Shown: positions 25,888-34,860, counted from the first letter of the stretch. The stretch: DNA of 64,000 nucleotides from Oceaniglobus trochenteri (GCF_020529025.1 NZ_JACNMM010000002.1:496001-560000); one strand, 5' to 3'. The notes: generated from the sequence alone by a model not told the origin. Made by a program: numbers and translations.

Positions 25888-26904
25888 ATGACAGCGCTGA
25901 ACGAATACGAACGGCTTGAAACCACCGGCATCTGGCGCGCCAGCCCCTATACCCAACGGCGCGACGTTGTCGTTTCCCTGGGCGATGCCACGCTTGCCAT
26001 CTACGACATGAACGAAACCGCGCTGGCCCATTGGTCGCTGGCGGCGGTCCAACGCGAGAACCCGGGCACCCTGCCTGCCCTGTTCAGCCCCGGTGCCGAC
26101 GCCGAAGAACGGTTGGAGATCGACGACGACACCATGATCGCCGCCATCGAAAAGGTGCGCCGCGTGGTCGACCGGCACCGCCCCAAGCGCGGCCGCCTGC
26201 GGTATTACCTGATGGCCGGGTGCCTGGCGGCGGTCACGGCGCTGGCGGTGTTCTGGCTGCCCCAGGCGATGATCCGCCACACGGTCAAGGTGGTGCCCCC
26301 CGCCAGCCGCGCCGACATTGGCGCCCAACTGCTGGAAACGATCCAGCGGGTGGCGGGCCGCCCCTGCGCCAGCGACACCGCGACCGAGACGCTGGAAACC
26401 CTGGCGCGCCGGATGCTGCCCGACCGCAAGGTGCGCATGGTGGTGCTTTCCCGCGGGGTCAGCGCCTCAGAACATCTGCCGGGCGGTTATATCCTTCTGA
26501 ACCGCGCCCTGATCGAGGATTTCGAAGGCCCCGCCCCCCTGGCCGGCTATATCCTGGCCGAGGATGAACGCGCCCGACAGCTAGACCCGCTGGAGCGTCT
26601 GTTGCTTTCGACCGGCGCGGCATCGGCCTTCCGCCTGCTGATCACCGGCCACATGGATGTTGCCACGCTTGAAGCCTACGCCGAAAAGCTGCTGCTGCAA
26701 CCGCCCCTGAAGATCGACACCCAGGATCTCCTGGAACGCTTCCGCCTGGCCGGTGTCAGCGCGACACCCTATGCCTATGCTCTGGACATTTCCGGCGAAG
26801 CCACCCTGCCCCTGATCGAGGGCGACCCCATCGCCCCCGAAGACAGCCGCACCATCCTGAACGACGGCCAATGGGTGACCCTGCAGGGCATCTGCGGCGA
26901 ATAG
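25888..26904 (+). CDS. Membrane-anchored M48-like protein without the HExxH motif
   Basis: A 338-residue protein with an N-terminal domain of about 95 residues (beta-rich, PH-like by impression), one transmembrane helix at about 110-127 (AAVTALAVFWLP) and a C-terminal region resembling Ste24/M48 metallopeptidases: LPGGYILLNRALIED mirrors the LPGGxIxVxxGLL segment before the active helix. At the place where M48 enzymes have HExxH the sequence reads ILAEDERAR, so the zinc site is lost. It is therefore probably a pseudopeptidase. The start has no strong ribosome-binding site. Alternative: an unrelated protein with chance similarity, judged less likely. Confidence 0.7.
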   Translation: MTALNEYERLETTGIWRASPYTQRRDVVVSLGDATLAIYDMNETALAHWSLAAVQRENPGTLPALFSPGADAEERLEIDDDTMIAAIEKVRRVVDRHRPKRGRLRYYLMAGCLAAVTALAVFWLPQAMIRHTVKVVPPASRADIGAQLLETIQRVAGRPCASDTATETLETLARRMLPDRKVRMVVLSRGVSASEHLPGGYILLNRALIEDFEGPAPLAGYILAEDERARQLDPLERLLLSTGAASAFRLLITGHMDVATLEAYAEKLLLQPPLKIDTQDLLERFRLAGVSATPYAYALDISGEATLPLIEGDPIAPEDSRTILNDGQWVTLQGICGE

Positions 26905-26955
26905 ACTTCGATCCAGACATTGACCCCGGCGCGGCAATGCCTAAATAGCGGATGA

Positions 26956-27016
26956 GAGGACGACCTCCCCACATCGGGCAGCTTCGTCGGGACGACCCGA
27001 CCTGCAAAGGAGGGGG
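26956..27016 (+). promoter_or_regulatory. Guanidine-II riboswitch (mini-ykkC)
   Basis: Two small hairpins carry the diagnostic ACGA loops: GAGG-ACGA-CCTC (26956-26967) and GTCGGG-ACGA-CCCGAC (26986-27001), separated by 18 bases. This is the guanidine-II class consensus, in which two ACGR-loop hairpins dimerise on guanidinium and free the ribosome-binding site. AAAGGAGGGGG follows directly at 27006-27016, then the ATG of a Gdx/SugE exporter, the typical regulated gene. Confidence 0.94.
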
Positions 27017-27020
27017 CGTC

Positions 27021-27335
27021 ATGTCCTGGATATTCCTCATCATCGCCGGCGGTCTTGAAATCGTCTGGTCCGCCGCCATGAAACAATCGGCCGGCTTTAC
27101 CCGGTTGGCACCCAATCTGCTGATGCTGGTCGCCATGGTCGGGTCATTCGGGCTTCTCGCGCTGGCCATGCGCAACCTGCCCCTTGGCACGGCCTACATG
27201 ATCTGGACGGGGATCGGCGCGGTCGGGGCCTTCGTTCTGGGGGTGGTGCTGTTTGACGAACCGCTCAGCCCGGCGCGGATCTGCGCAGCCCTGCTGATCG
27301 TCGCGGGGATGATCCTGATGAAACTGTCCCAGTAA
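27021..27335 (+). CDS. gdx: Guanidinium exporter, small multidrug resistance family
   Basis: A 104-residue four-helix SMR protein. Key features of the Gdx (SugE) subtype are visible: the central Glu in GGLEIVWSAAMKQS (about residue 13), AYMIWTGIGAVGAFVLG in helix 3, and LIVAGMILMKLS at the end. Gdx exchanges guanidinium for protons as a dual-topology dimer. The start follows AAAGGAGGGGG, which is controlled by the guanidine-II riboswitch immediately upstream. That regulatory element makes guanidinium, rather than quaternary ammonium drugs, the expected substrate. Confidence 0.95.
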   Translation: MSWIFLIIAGGLEIVWSAAMKQSAGFTRLAPNLLMLVAMVGSFGLLALAMRNLPLGTAYMIWTGIGAVGAFVLGVVLFDEPLSPARICAALLIVAGMILMKLSQ

Positions 27336-27340
27336 CGAAA

Positions 27341-27368
27341 CGGGCGGCGCAGCCCCCTGCACCGCCCG
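27341..27368. terminator. Hairpin between convergent gdx and SPOR genes
   Basis: CGGGCGG (27341-27347) pairs with CCGCCCG (27362-27368) in the 60-base gap between the two converging genes; GAAAAGC follows on the plus strand and GTTTCGTTA on the minus. A weak bidirectional terminator is possible. Confidence 0.35.
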
Positions 27369-27395
27369 AAAAGCTGTTGTCGCCCTGACCTGCGC

Positions 27396-28637
27396 TCAAT
27401 TGCGCAGGAAGGCATCCGCAAAACCGGCCCGGCGCGCCGCCGACAAGGCGCTCTGCGCCTGACCGGCATCGCCGAAGGGCCCGGCCATGACGATCTGCAG
27501 GGCGCGCCCCTTGCGGTTGACGGTGCCGATCCGCACCGGCAGCCCCGCCTGCTGAAGCCGCGCCGCCGTCTTGCGGGCGTTACCCTCGACGCCGAAGGTG
27601 CCCACCTGAACGTAGCGCCCGCCGCCCGCCTTGGGCGCCACCCGGGCGCTGGCCACGGCGGGGGCGCGGACCGACTTGGTGGAATAGGTCGGGTTGACGC
27701 CGGATTTCAGGATCGTCTGCCCCGTGCGCTTCGATACGGCAAGCTGGCTCTTGTGCACGATCATCCGCTGGCCCGATCCGGTGCGCACCACGATGTGCTG
27801 ACCGCCCGCCAGGTCACGCTTCTGCTTGGCGTAATCGGTGTAGGGGTAGACAAGATAATTATAGTCGCGCGTCACATCGGCGCCGGTGCGGTTGTCGACC
27901 AGGCGGCGCGGCACCGTCTGCGTCCAGACCAGCGCGGTCTGCAACGCCCCCGACAGCAACTGCTTGCCCCGGTTCGGGTTCAGGCGATCATCCTTCCAGA
28001 CGTTGCGATACCCCTTGGGCACCTGCACCGGCGCGGGCGCCGTCACGGGAAGCGAACGCACGACAGGCGTGCCCGCACCACCCCGCAACAGCACCGCCCC
28101 ACCCGAGGGATGCTCGGCCTGCGGGCCGCAGCGGGCGCCGGGGTTGATGTATTGCGCCGAAATCGCCGAGGCACCGGGACAGCTCCCGCGCACCTGGCGC
28201 ACCTGCGCGCTTTGCACCACGGGCGCAGGGGCCACCGGGCGCGTCACGACACGGGGCTGGGCAACCACAGGGCGCTGCACCACCACACGGGGGCGCTCCG
28301 GCGCAACGACGGGTGCGCTGGCCGTCGGGGCGGGCGTTCCGGGCGCATCGGCGATGACCGGCGCATCGGCACGGCGCACGGTGCTGGGGGTGAAGCCGCA
28401 CAGCTTCTTCCGCGACCGCGACACGCGCGGCACCCAGGTCACCGCGCCATCGAACCCGGCCCGCACAAAGACGCAGCCCGCACTGTCGACATATTGCCTG
28501 CCGGTATAGCTTGACGGTGGAAACTCGGCCGGCTGGTCATTGGCGGTGATCAGCTGCGCCTCGGCCGGCGCCCCGATGGAAAGCCCGATCGCCATGGCAG
28601 CGGCGACGGCATATGCACTTGCACGCAAGGTTCTCAT
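27396..28637 (-). CDS. Exported SPOR-domain protein
   Basis: A 413-residue secreted protein: signal peptide MRTLRASAYAVAAAMAIGLS ending about residue 27 (APAEAQ), a Pro/Ala/Val-rich linker (about 95-170), a central region with four cysteines, and a C-terminal SPOR domain (about 335-413; GGGRYVQVGTFGVEGNARKT, LQIVMAGPF). SPOR domains bind denuded peptidoglycan at the division site, so a periplasmic cell-wall or septation role is expected. The start at the signal peptide is preferred over the 46-residue upstream extension. Confidence 0.85.
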   Translation of the reverse strand: MRTLRASAYAVAAAMAIGLSIGAPAEAQLITANDQPAEFPPSSYTGRQYVDSAGCVFVRAGFDGAVTWVPRVSRSRKKLCGFTPSTVRRADAPVIADAPGTPAPTASAPVVAPERPRVVVQRPVVAQPRVVTRPVAPAPVVQSAQVRQVRGSCPGASAISAQYINPGARCGPQAEHPSGGAVLLRGGAGTPVVRSLPVTAPAPVQVPKGYRNVWKDDRLNPNRGKQLLSGALQTALVWTQTVPRRLVDNRTGADVTRDYNYLVYPYTDYAKQKRDLAGGQHIVVRTGSGQRMIVHKSQLAVSKRTGQTILKSGVNPTYSTKSVRAPAVASARVAPKAGGGRYVQVGTFGVEGNARKTAARLQQAGLPVRIGTVNRKGRALQIVMAGPFGDAGQAQSALSAARRAGFADAFLRN

Positions 28638-28710
28638 GAAATGTGCCCCCACACATCTGATTTTCAACGACGATGCCGGAATTGCCCCCCTGGGTAAAGT
28701 CCAATTCGCC

Positions 28711-29349
28711 TTATTTTGTACCGAACATCCGGTCGCCCGCATCGCCAAGCCCGGGCACGATATAGCCCCGGTCATCCAGCCTTTCGTCCAGCGCCGCCGT
28801 GACGATCGGCACGTCCGGATGCGCCTCCTTCATCCGCGCCACACCCTCGGGGGCGGCCAGCAGACAGAGAAACCGGATATCCTTGGCGCCCGACTGCTTC
28901 AGCAGGTCGATGGCCGCAACCGAGGAATTGCCCGTGGCCAGCATCGGATCGACGGCGATCACCAAACGCTCATCCAGCTCCGAGGGCAGCTTGCAGTAAT
29001 ACTGCACCGGCTCCAGCGTCTTTTCATCCCGGTAAAGCCCGACAAACCCCACCCGCGCCGAAGGCACCAGCTCGAGAATACCATCCAGAAGCCCGTTGCC
29101 CGCCCGCAGGATCGACACCAAAGCCAGCTTGCGCCCGTCCAGAACCGGCGCATCCATCGGACAGACCGGCGTGTCGATCCGCCGGGTGGTCATCGCCAGG
29201 TTGTCGGTGATCTCATAGGCCAGAAGCTGCGAAATCTCGCGCAGAAGCTGGCGAAACACGGCGGTGGGCGTGTCGCGGTCGCGCATCAGCGTCAGCTTGT
29301 GCTGCACCAGCGGGTGGCGAACGACGGTCAGATGTTCGAGGGTCGACAT
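28711..29349 (-). CDS. upp: Uracil phosphoribosyltransferase
   Basis: A 212-residue UPRTase making UMP from uracil and PRPP. Characteristic motifs: [12 protein letters not shown], the PRPP loop [14 protein letters not shown], and the uracil-binding C-terminus [22 protein letters not shown] at 29349 fits the usual length (208-212). It follows the cdd-deoA-deoB-add operon on the same strand but after a 260-base gap holding a repeat, so it may have its own promoter. It consumes the uracil released by that pathway. Confidence 0.96.
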   Translation of the reverse strand: MSTLEHLTVVRHPLVQHKLTLMRDRDTPTAVFRQLLREISQLLAYEITDNLAMTTRRIDTPVCPMDAPVLDGRKLALVSILRAGNGLLDGILELVPSARVGFVGLYRDEKTLEPVQYYCKLPSELDERLVIAVDPMLATGNSSVAAIDLLKQSGAKDIRFLCLLAAPEGVARMKEAHPDVPIVTAALDERLDDRGYIVPGLGDAGDRMFGTK

Positions 29350-29443
29350 GGCAGTGTCCTTTGGCAGCGGCGGTTGCCATCGGGATAGCCCGCCCCGCCC
29401 CCGGGGTAAAGCGCCCGCTGGGCCCGCGGCTTGCGCGCCCCTT

Positions 29444-29475
29444 CCATCTTTGGTCCACAAATATCCATGCCCGGG
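29444..29475. repeat. ATATTT/CCAAAGATGG-family repeat between upp and add
   Basis: Reads CCATCTTTGGTCCACAAATA then TCCATGCCCGGG. It lies between the add stop and the upp start. Confidence 0.7.
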
Positions 29476-29609
29476 CGGAAAACCCGGTTCTCGGCCTGAA
29501 AGGCTCCTGCACCGGAAACCAACCGCCGCCCTTTATCCGCGGCTCGGTCCGCCTGACACGGGCGCTTCCGAAAAAATGTCGGGGCGCGCGCCAGCGCGCC
29601 GCCGCCAGG

Positions 29610-30596
29610 TCAGCGCCCCGCCAAACGCTTCAGAAGGGCTTCACGGGTGTCCTTGTCGCAGAAGGCCGCCTCGGCGCTGGTCCGCTCGATATCCTCGAAA
29701 ACGCCGTCGTCCCAATCGAAGACCTCGGCCAGCATGTCGTATTCGTGGCTCATGGTGGTATGGAAGAATGGCGGATCGTCGGTCGAAACCGTCACCTTCA
29801 CCCCGCGTTCGCGCAGCCGGTGGATCGGGTGGTCGCGCCAGCGCGGATAGACCCCCAGCGCGATGTTCGATCCCGGGCAGACCTCAAGCACCACGCCATC
29901 CTCGGCCAGCCGGTCCACCAGCGCCAAATCGTCGATGGCCTGCACGCCATGTCCGATCCTCTCGACCCGCAGATCGTCCAGCGTGTCGCGCACCGACTGC
30001 GCCCCGCCCCATTCGCCCGCATGGGCGGTCAGCCGCAGGCCCGCCTCGCGCGCCATGTCGAAGGACCAGGCGAAATCCCCGGGTTTGCCGGCCATCTCGT
30101 CGCCCCCGATGCCGAAGCCGACAATCCAGTCGCCCGCCGTTTCCGCCGCGCAGCGCGCGGTTTCGCGGGCCTTTTCGGGCCCGAAATGGCGAATGCAGGT
30201 GACGATGCCGCGCAGGATGATGCCATCGGCGCGCTCGGCCTCGGCTGCCGCTTCCTGCATGGCGTGCAGGTATTCGCGCCAGGCCGCCACATCGCGCCCG
30301 CCGCAGAAATCGGGCGATACGAAGGTTTCGGCATAGATCACGCCGTGTTCGGCGCATTCGGCCAGAACCGCGCGGGTAAGACGGGCATAATCCTCGGGCG
30401 TGGTCAGAACGCTGGTCGCCGCTTCGTAGACGCGCAGGAATTCGGGAAAGCCATTGTAGGCATAGTGGCCCCTTTCATCGAAGATCCGCCCGATGTCGGC
30501 GTTCTTTTCCTTGGCAAGGCCCCGGATGAAGGCGGGCGGCGCCGCGCCCTCCAGGTGCAGGTGCAGTTCGATCTTGGGGCGGCTGGACAGGCTCAC
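29610..30596 (-). CDS. add: Adenosine deaminase
   Basis: A 328-residue zinc amidohydrolase converting adenosine to inosine. Zinc-binding and catalytic motifs are present: ELHLHLEGA near the N-terminus, LTAHAGEWGG, RIGHGVQAI and VSTDDPPFF. Length fits bacterial adenosine deaminases. Its ATG overlaps the deoB stop (ATGA), so it is translated with the nucleoside catabolism genes. A related activity on adenine or N6-modified nucleosides cannot be excluded from sequence. Confidence 0.92.
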   Translation of the reverse strand: MSLSSRPKIELHLHLEGAAPPAFIRGLAKEKNADIGRIFDERGHYAYNGFPEFLRVYEAATSVLTTPEDYARLTRAVLAECAEHGVIYAETFVSPDFCGGRDVAAWREYLHAMQEAAAEAERADGIILRGIVTCIRHFGPEKARETARCAAETAGDWIVGFGIGGDEMAGKPGDFAWSFDMAREAGLRLTAHAGEWGGAQSVRDTLDDLRVERIGHGVQAIDDLALVDRLAEDGVVLEVCPGSNIALGVYPRWRDHPIHRLRERGVKVTVSTDDPPFFHTTMSHEYDMLAEVFDWDDGVFEDIERTSAEAAFCDKDTREALLKRLAGR

Positions 30597-31786
30597 AGGA
30601 AGCTCCTTCCTCGTTTGGGCGTCGGCAATCCAAGGTGCGCGGCGACCGAGGCGGCCACGTCGACAAAGGCGCAGTGGCCGATCTCACCCGTCCCTGCCCC
30701 GGCCACCAGAACCGGAACCCGTTCGCGGGTGTGTTCGGTGCCCCGCCAGGTGGGGTCGTTGCCATGGTCGGCGGTGACGATCAGGATGTCGCCCTCTTGC
30801 ATCCGCGCGGTCAGATCGGGCAGTGCGGCATCGAACCATTCAAGGTGGCGGGCATATCCGGCCACGTCGCGGCGATGCCCATAGACCGAATCGAACTCGA
30901 CGAAATTGGCAAAGATCAGGGCCTTTTCGTCGGCGCTGTCGATCCGCCCCGCAAGGGCCGTCAGCAGGTCTGCGTCGAACCCCTTGTCGACGGTGTCGAT
31001 CCCCTGCATCGAGAAGATATCGCCGATCTTGCCCACCGCATGCACCTTGCCCCCCGCCCCCTGCACCCAGTCGCACAGCGAGGGTTCGGGCAGGGCGATG
31101 GCGTAATCGTGCCGGTTGGCGGTCCGGCGGAAATCGCCGTCGACGCCGACAAAGGGACGGGCGATGACGCGCCCCACCTTCATGGCGTGCAGGGCCGGCG
31201 CCAGGTCGGCGCAGAGCTTTTCCAGCCGGTCCAGCCCGAAGGCCTCTTCATGGGCGGCAATCTGGAACACGCTGTCCGCCGAGGTATAGCAGATCGGCCA
31301 GCCGGTTTTCAGGTGCTCGCCGCCCAGACGCTCGATCACCTCGGTCCCCGAGGCATGACAGTTGCCCAGGATGCCATCGGTTCCGGCCAAGGCGCAGACC
31401 TGCGCGGTCAGAACATCGGGAAAGGCGGGGGTTTCGTCGGGAAAGACCGTCCATTCCCACGGGACCGGCACGCCCGCCAGTTCCCAATGCCCCGAGGGCG
31501 TGTCCTTGCCGCGCGACACCTCGGTCGCAGCCCCCCAGCGCCCCGTCGGACGCGCCATCAGCCCCGGCGTGGCATCCCCCGAGGCCAGGCGCACCGCCGC
31601 CCCAAGCCCCAGCGCGTCGAGGTTGGGCAGGTGCAGCGGACCGCTGCGCCCCTCGTCGCCCTGCCCCGCCGCGCAGGCCTGGGCGATATGGGCAAGGGTA
31701 TTGGCACCCGCATCGCCGAAATCACCGGCATCGGGCGCACCGCCGCATCCGACGGAATCAAGCACGATCAGGATGGCGCGTGGCAT
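30593..31786 (-). CDS. deoB: Phosphopentomutase
   Basis: A 397-residue metalloenzyme of the alkaline-phosphatase superfamily interconverting (deoxy)ribose 1-phosphate and 5-phosphate. Motifs: ILIVLDSVGCGGAPDA at the N-terminus (first metal Asp), GKDTPSGHWE around the phosphorylated Thr (about residue 90), ANFVEFDSVYGHRRD and ADHGNDPTWRGTEHTRE for the remaining metal ligands. Overlaps deoA by one base (TGATG) and add by four. It receives the sugar phosphate released by DeoA. Confidence 0.95.
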   Translation of the reverse strand: MPRAILIVLDSVGCGGAPDAGDFGDAGANTLAHIAQACAAGQGDEGRSGPLHLPNLDALGLGAAVRLASGDATPGLMARPTGRWGAATEVSRGKDTPSGHWELAGVPVPWEWTVFPDETPAFPDVLTAQVCALAGTDGILGNCHASGTEVIERLGGEHLKTGWPICYTSADSVFQIAAHEEAFGLDRLEKLCADLAPALHAMKVGRVIARPFVGVDGDFRRTANRHDYAIALPEPSLCDWVQGAGGKVHAVGKIGDIFSMQGIDTVDKGFDADLLTALAGRIDSADEKALIFANFVEFDSVYGHRRDVAGYARHLEWFDAALPDLTARMQEGDILIVTADHGNDPTWRGTEHTRERVPVLVAGAGTGEIGHCAFVDVAASVAAHLGLPTPKRGRSFL

Positions 31787-33066
31787 CAGCGGATTTCCTC
31801 GTGAATCAGGGGGGGAAGATCGGGCGGCGCGCCGATATGGATGGCCGCCCCCAGGGCAGCGGCGGCGGCATCGGCGCCTGCCGCGTCGGCGGCATGGATG
31901 CGCAGCAGCGGCGCGCCCTTTTCGACGGCATCACCAAGGCGCAAGACCAGCGACAGGCCGACGGCGGGGTCGATCCTGTCGGTTTCGCGTTGCCGCCCGC
32001 CACCAAGGCGCACCACCGCCATGCCAAGCGCGACGCCGTCGATCGCCGCGACATGGCCGGTTTCGGGGGCCGGCAGATCGCGGATCACGGGGGCGACGGG
32101 CAGATGCGCGCGCCAGTTCCGCGCGAAATCGCCGGGCCCGCCCAGAGCCGCGATCATCCTGCCAAAGCATTCGGCGGCGCGCCCGTCCCGCAGGGTCGCG
32201 GCCAGATCGCCCCCCTGCCCCGACATGTCCAGCAGCGCCGCGCCAAGGGCCAGCGCGACCTGCGCCAGCGGGCTATCCGTGGCACCGTTCAACACCGCCA
32301 TGACCTCGGCCAGTTCCACGGCATTGCCGACCGAAGCGGCCAGCGGCTGGTTCATGTCGGTGATCAGCGCCATGGTCGGGCAGCCCGCGCCATTGGCAGT
32401 CGCCACCAGTTGCCGGGCCAGGGCGCGGGCCTCGTCCGCCGTGGCCATGAAGGCGCCGCTGCCTGCCTTCACGTCCAGCACCAGCGCGCCGATCCCGCCG
32501 GCCAGCTTCTTGGACAGGATCGAGGCGGTGATCAGGTCGATGCTTTCCACCGTCGCCGTCACGTCTCGGATGGCGTAAAGCCGCTTGTCCGCCGGGGCGA
32601 TCCGCCCGGTGGCCGAGACGATGGCACAGCCGACATCGCCCACGATGGCGCGAAACCGCGCCTCATCGACCGAGGTATCGACGCCCGGAATGGATTCAAG
32701 CTTGTCCAGCGTGCCGCCCGAATGGCCCAGCCCCCGCCCCGAGATCATCGGCACGTAACACCCGAGCGCCGCCAGCGCCGGCGCCAAGATCAGCGACACC
32801 GGATCACCGATGCCCCCGGTCGAATGCTTGTCGATCACCGGGCCGGGCAGATCCCAGGCCAGAACATCGCCGCTGTCGCGCATCCCTTCGGTCAGAGCCA
32901 CCGCGCCGCCGTTGCCCAGCCCGTTCAGGCAGGCCGCCATGGCAAAGGCACCCGCCTGCGCATCGCTGACCCGGCCATCGGCCAGGCCCAGCGCGAAGTC
33001 GCGCAGTGCCGCCGCATCGGGCGCACGCCCGGCCCGCAGATCGGCGATGACGGCGCGGGCATCCAT
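31786..33066 (-). CDS. deoA: Thymidine phosphorylase
   Basis: A 426-residue pyrimidine nucleoside phosphorylase. The phosphate/nucleoside-binding signature DKHSTGGIGDPVSLILAP, the SGRGLGHSGGTLDKLESIPG block and DVKAGSGAFM are all intact. It splits thymidine or deoxyuridine to base plus deoxyribose 1-phosphate. I use the ATG at 33066, four bases after the cdd stop, rather than an upstream start that would overlap cdd by 24 bases; AGGGCG precedes it. Confidence 0.95.
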   Translation of the reverse strand: MDARAVIADLRAGRAPDAAALRDFALGLADGRVSDAQAGAFAMAACLNGLGNGGAVALTEGMRDSGDVLAWDLPGPVIDKHSTGGIGDPVSLILAPALAALGCYVPMISGRGLGHSGGTLDKLESIPGVDTSVDEARFRAIVGDVGCAIVSATGRIAPADKRLYAIRDVTATVESIDLITASILSKKLAGGIGALVLDVKAGSGAFMATADEARALARQLVATANGAGCPTMALITDMNQPLAASVGNAVELAEVMAVLNGATDSPLAQVALALGAALLDMSGQGGDLAATLRDGRAAECFGRMIAALGGPGDFARNWRAHLPVAPVIRDLPAPETGHVAAIDGVALGMAVVRLGGGRQRETDRIDPAVGLSLVLRLGDAVEKGAPLLRIHAADAAGADAAAAALGAAIHIGAPPDLPPLIHEEIR

Positions 33067-33070
33067 CGCC

Positions 33071-33463
33071 CTAGACGTTGTCCATGTGCGAGGCATCGAA
33101 CCGCCCCGGCAGCAATTCGCCCACCGTCATGGTTTCGGCCTTCCCGCCGGTGGTGGCCATGGTGACAGGCACATCATTGGCGGCAAATTCGGCCAGCTTC
33201 TGACGGCAGCCGCCGCAGGGGGGCACCGGCGTGGGGCTGTCGGCGATCACATAGGCCTCGGCGATCACCCGCTCACCGGCCGCGACCATGGCGGCGATGG
33301 CGCCCGCCTCGGCACATGTGCCTTCGGGATAGGCCACGTTTTCGACGTTGCAGCCGACGAAAATGGTCCCGGCCTCGGTGCGCAGGGCGGCGCCCACCTT
33401 GAACCCGGAATAGGGCGCATGGGCGTTTTCGCGCACCTGGCGGGCTGCTGTCTTGAGTGTCAC
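33071..33463 (-). CDS. cdd: Cytidine deaminase
   Basis: A 130-residue homotetrameric-type cytidine deaminase. Zinc ligands are C in EGTCAEAGAI (with the catalytic Glu) and the two Cys of PCGGCRQ. The NVENVAYPEGTCAE context is canonical. Start is a GTG at 33463, supported by AAGGAG six bases upstream; longer readings have no family similarity. First gene of the cdd-deoA-deoB-add operon. Confidence 0.94.
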   Translation of the reverse strand: MTLKTAARQVRENAHAPYSGFKVGAALRTEAGTIFVGCNVENVAYPEGTCAEAGAIAAMVAAGERVIAEAYVIADSPTPVPPCGGCRQKLAEFAANDVPVTMATTGGKAETMTVGELLPGRFDASHMDNV

Positions 33464-33571
33464 TTGCTGCTCCTTCGCCACGTTGTCGGCCCATGGTGCC
33501 GACTGTCCTGACCGGGCGCAAGGGGAACTGCGCCGACCCGCCCGGCGTTTGCACAGGGAAAGGAGAACACC

Positions 33572-33793
33572 ATGCCCAAGCACGAAGATCCGGAAATCGC
33601 CCCGGCAAGCGCGATTGGTGCCGTTCCCACTGTCGACACCCATGGCGATGAACCGATGACCGACAAACAGGCCGCCTATCTTCGCAACCTCTGCGACAAG
33701 ACCGGCGAAGCCTTCGACACCGCCCTGTCCCGCCGTCAGGCGAACGAGCGGATCGAGGCCCTGCGCTGTCAGGTCGAAGACAGAAGCGTCTGA
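33572..33793 (+). CDS. DUF3072 family small protein
   Basis: A 73-residue protein with an excellent ribosome-binding site (AAAGGAG six bases before ATG). The C-terminal half, MTDKQAAYLRNLCDKTGEAFDTALSRRQANERIEAL, fits the DUF3072 family, short helical proteins of unknown function. The N-terminal 28 residues are acidic and probably disordered. Its last 25 bases overlap the convergent cupin gene. Confidence 0.85.
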   Translation: MPKHEDPEIAPASAIGAVPTVDTHGDEPMTDKQAAYLRNLCDKTGEAFDTALSRRQANERIEALRCQVEDRSV

Positions 33794-34860
33794 AAGACCC
33801 CGGGCAGGGACACCTCGAGAAGTTCGAAATCGTCGCTTGCCCGGGCGAAACGGGTGTCCATGTCGGGCGGAATGACAAAGGCATCCCCCGCCGACAGGGC
33901 AAAGGGCGCCCGCCCCTCGCCCTCAAGCATCATCGTGCCTTCCATGACGAAGCCGAACAGGATGTCGGCGTCATGGCGCACCATCGGCACGTCACCCTTT
34001 CCCTTCCGCGCAACCTGCACCCCCGCCACGTTGCCCGTATGCTGCGCGATGGTGGTGTCGCGTGCGGTGAAACCGGGCACGCGGAAGGGTTTCCAATCCG
34101 CCGTTTCGGCGCGGTGGTGAACGAACCGCTGGCCCTGGAAGAGGCGTTCGGGATTCACCCTTTCATTGGGCAGATCCATGTCGTGGTCGATGGTCGTGAC
34201 ATGTTCCGCCGGAACGCCGATCTCGATCACCTCGATATTGTCGCTGGCAAACAGCACGCGGTGGCGGATTTCGGGCGGCTGGATCACGCAGTTCCCGGCG
34301 TGCAGGCGGAAGGGCGGGCCCTGATCCTCGTAGACCAGATCGACCCAGCCGCGATAGCAGAAGATCAACTGGAACCCCACCGTGTGATAGTGGACCATGT
34401 CGGGCACCGGGCCGCCATCGGGGATGCGGATGTGGCTGGCGATGATCGACCCGCCCAGCCTGTCAGGAATGAGATCGCGATACTGCATCCCGGCCCGCCC
34501 GATCACCCAGGGCGCCTGATCGGCCAGGCGGCGCACCACGAAGGAATGGACGGTCTGCGGCATCACCAGCGGCGGGTTCAACTCGGCAATCTCGACCCGT
34601 GTTCCGTTGGGCGCCGTCAGTTCCAGGGCGCCACCGGCAAACCCATGCGGATCGTCGGTCAGGATGCGGAGCGTTGCAGGGGGTTCATCGGCCCCCTTTT
34701 CAACCCGCAACCGCAGGCCATGGCCCGAGAACACCGCCACCTGCGGATCGTCGGCCGGATAGATCATGTCCAACCGCATGCCCAGCACCTTGGTGAAGAA
34801 GGGAATGTCGTCGCGCAGTTCCTGAGTGGAAAGACGGATTTCCGCGCGAATCTGGGCCAT
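33769..34860 (-). CDS. Cupin-domain protein with N-terminal glyoxalase-like region
   Basis: A 363-residue protein. The first about 110 residues (ELRDDIPFFTKVLGMRLDMIYPADDPQVAVFSGHGLRLRVE) resemble the VOC/glyoxalase fold; residues about 150-240 and 270-355 look like two cupin barrels (MVHYHTVGFQLIFCYRGWVDLVYED ... HAGNCVIQPPEIRHRV; GFVMEGTMMLEGEG ... SAGDAFVIPPDMDTRF). Bicupins of this type are often dioxygenases or isomerases; the first barrel retains His residues (HYH, EIRH). No substrate can be assigned. Divergent from maeB. Confidence 0.75.
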   Translation of the reverse strand: MAQIRAEIRLSTQELRDDIPFFTKVLGMRLDMIYPADDPQVAVFSGHGLRLRVEKGADEPPATLRILTDDPHGFAGGALELTAPNGTRVEIAELNPPLVMPQTVHSFVVRRLADQAPWVIGRAGMQYRDLIPDRLGGSIIASHIRIPDGGPVPDMVHYHTVGFQLIFCYRGWVDLVYEDQGPPFRLHAGNCVIQPPEIRHRVLFASDNIEVIEIGVPAEHVTTIDHDMDLPNERVNPERLFQGQRFVHHRAETADWKPFRVPGFTARDTTIAQHTGNVAGVQVARKGKGDVPMVRHDADILFGFVMEGTMMLEGEGRAPFALSAGDAFVIPPDMDTRFARASDDFELLEVSLPGVFQTLLSST

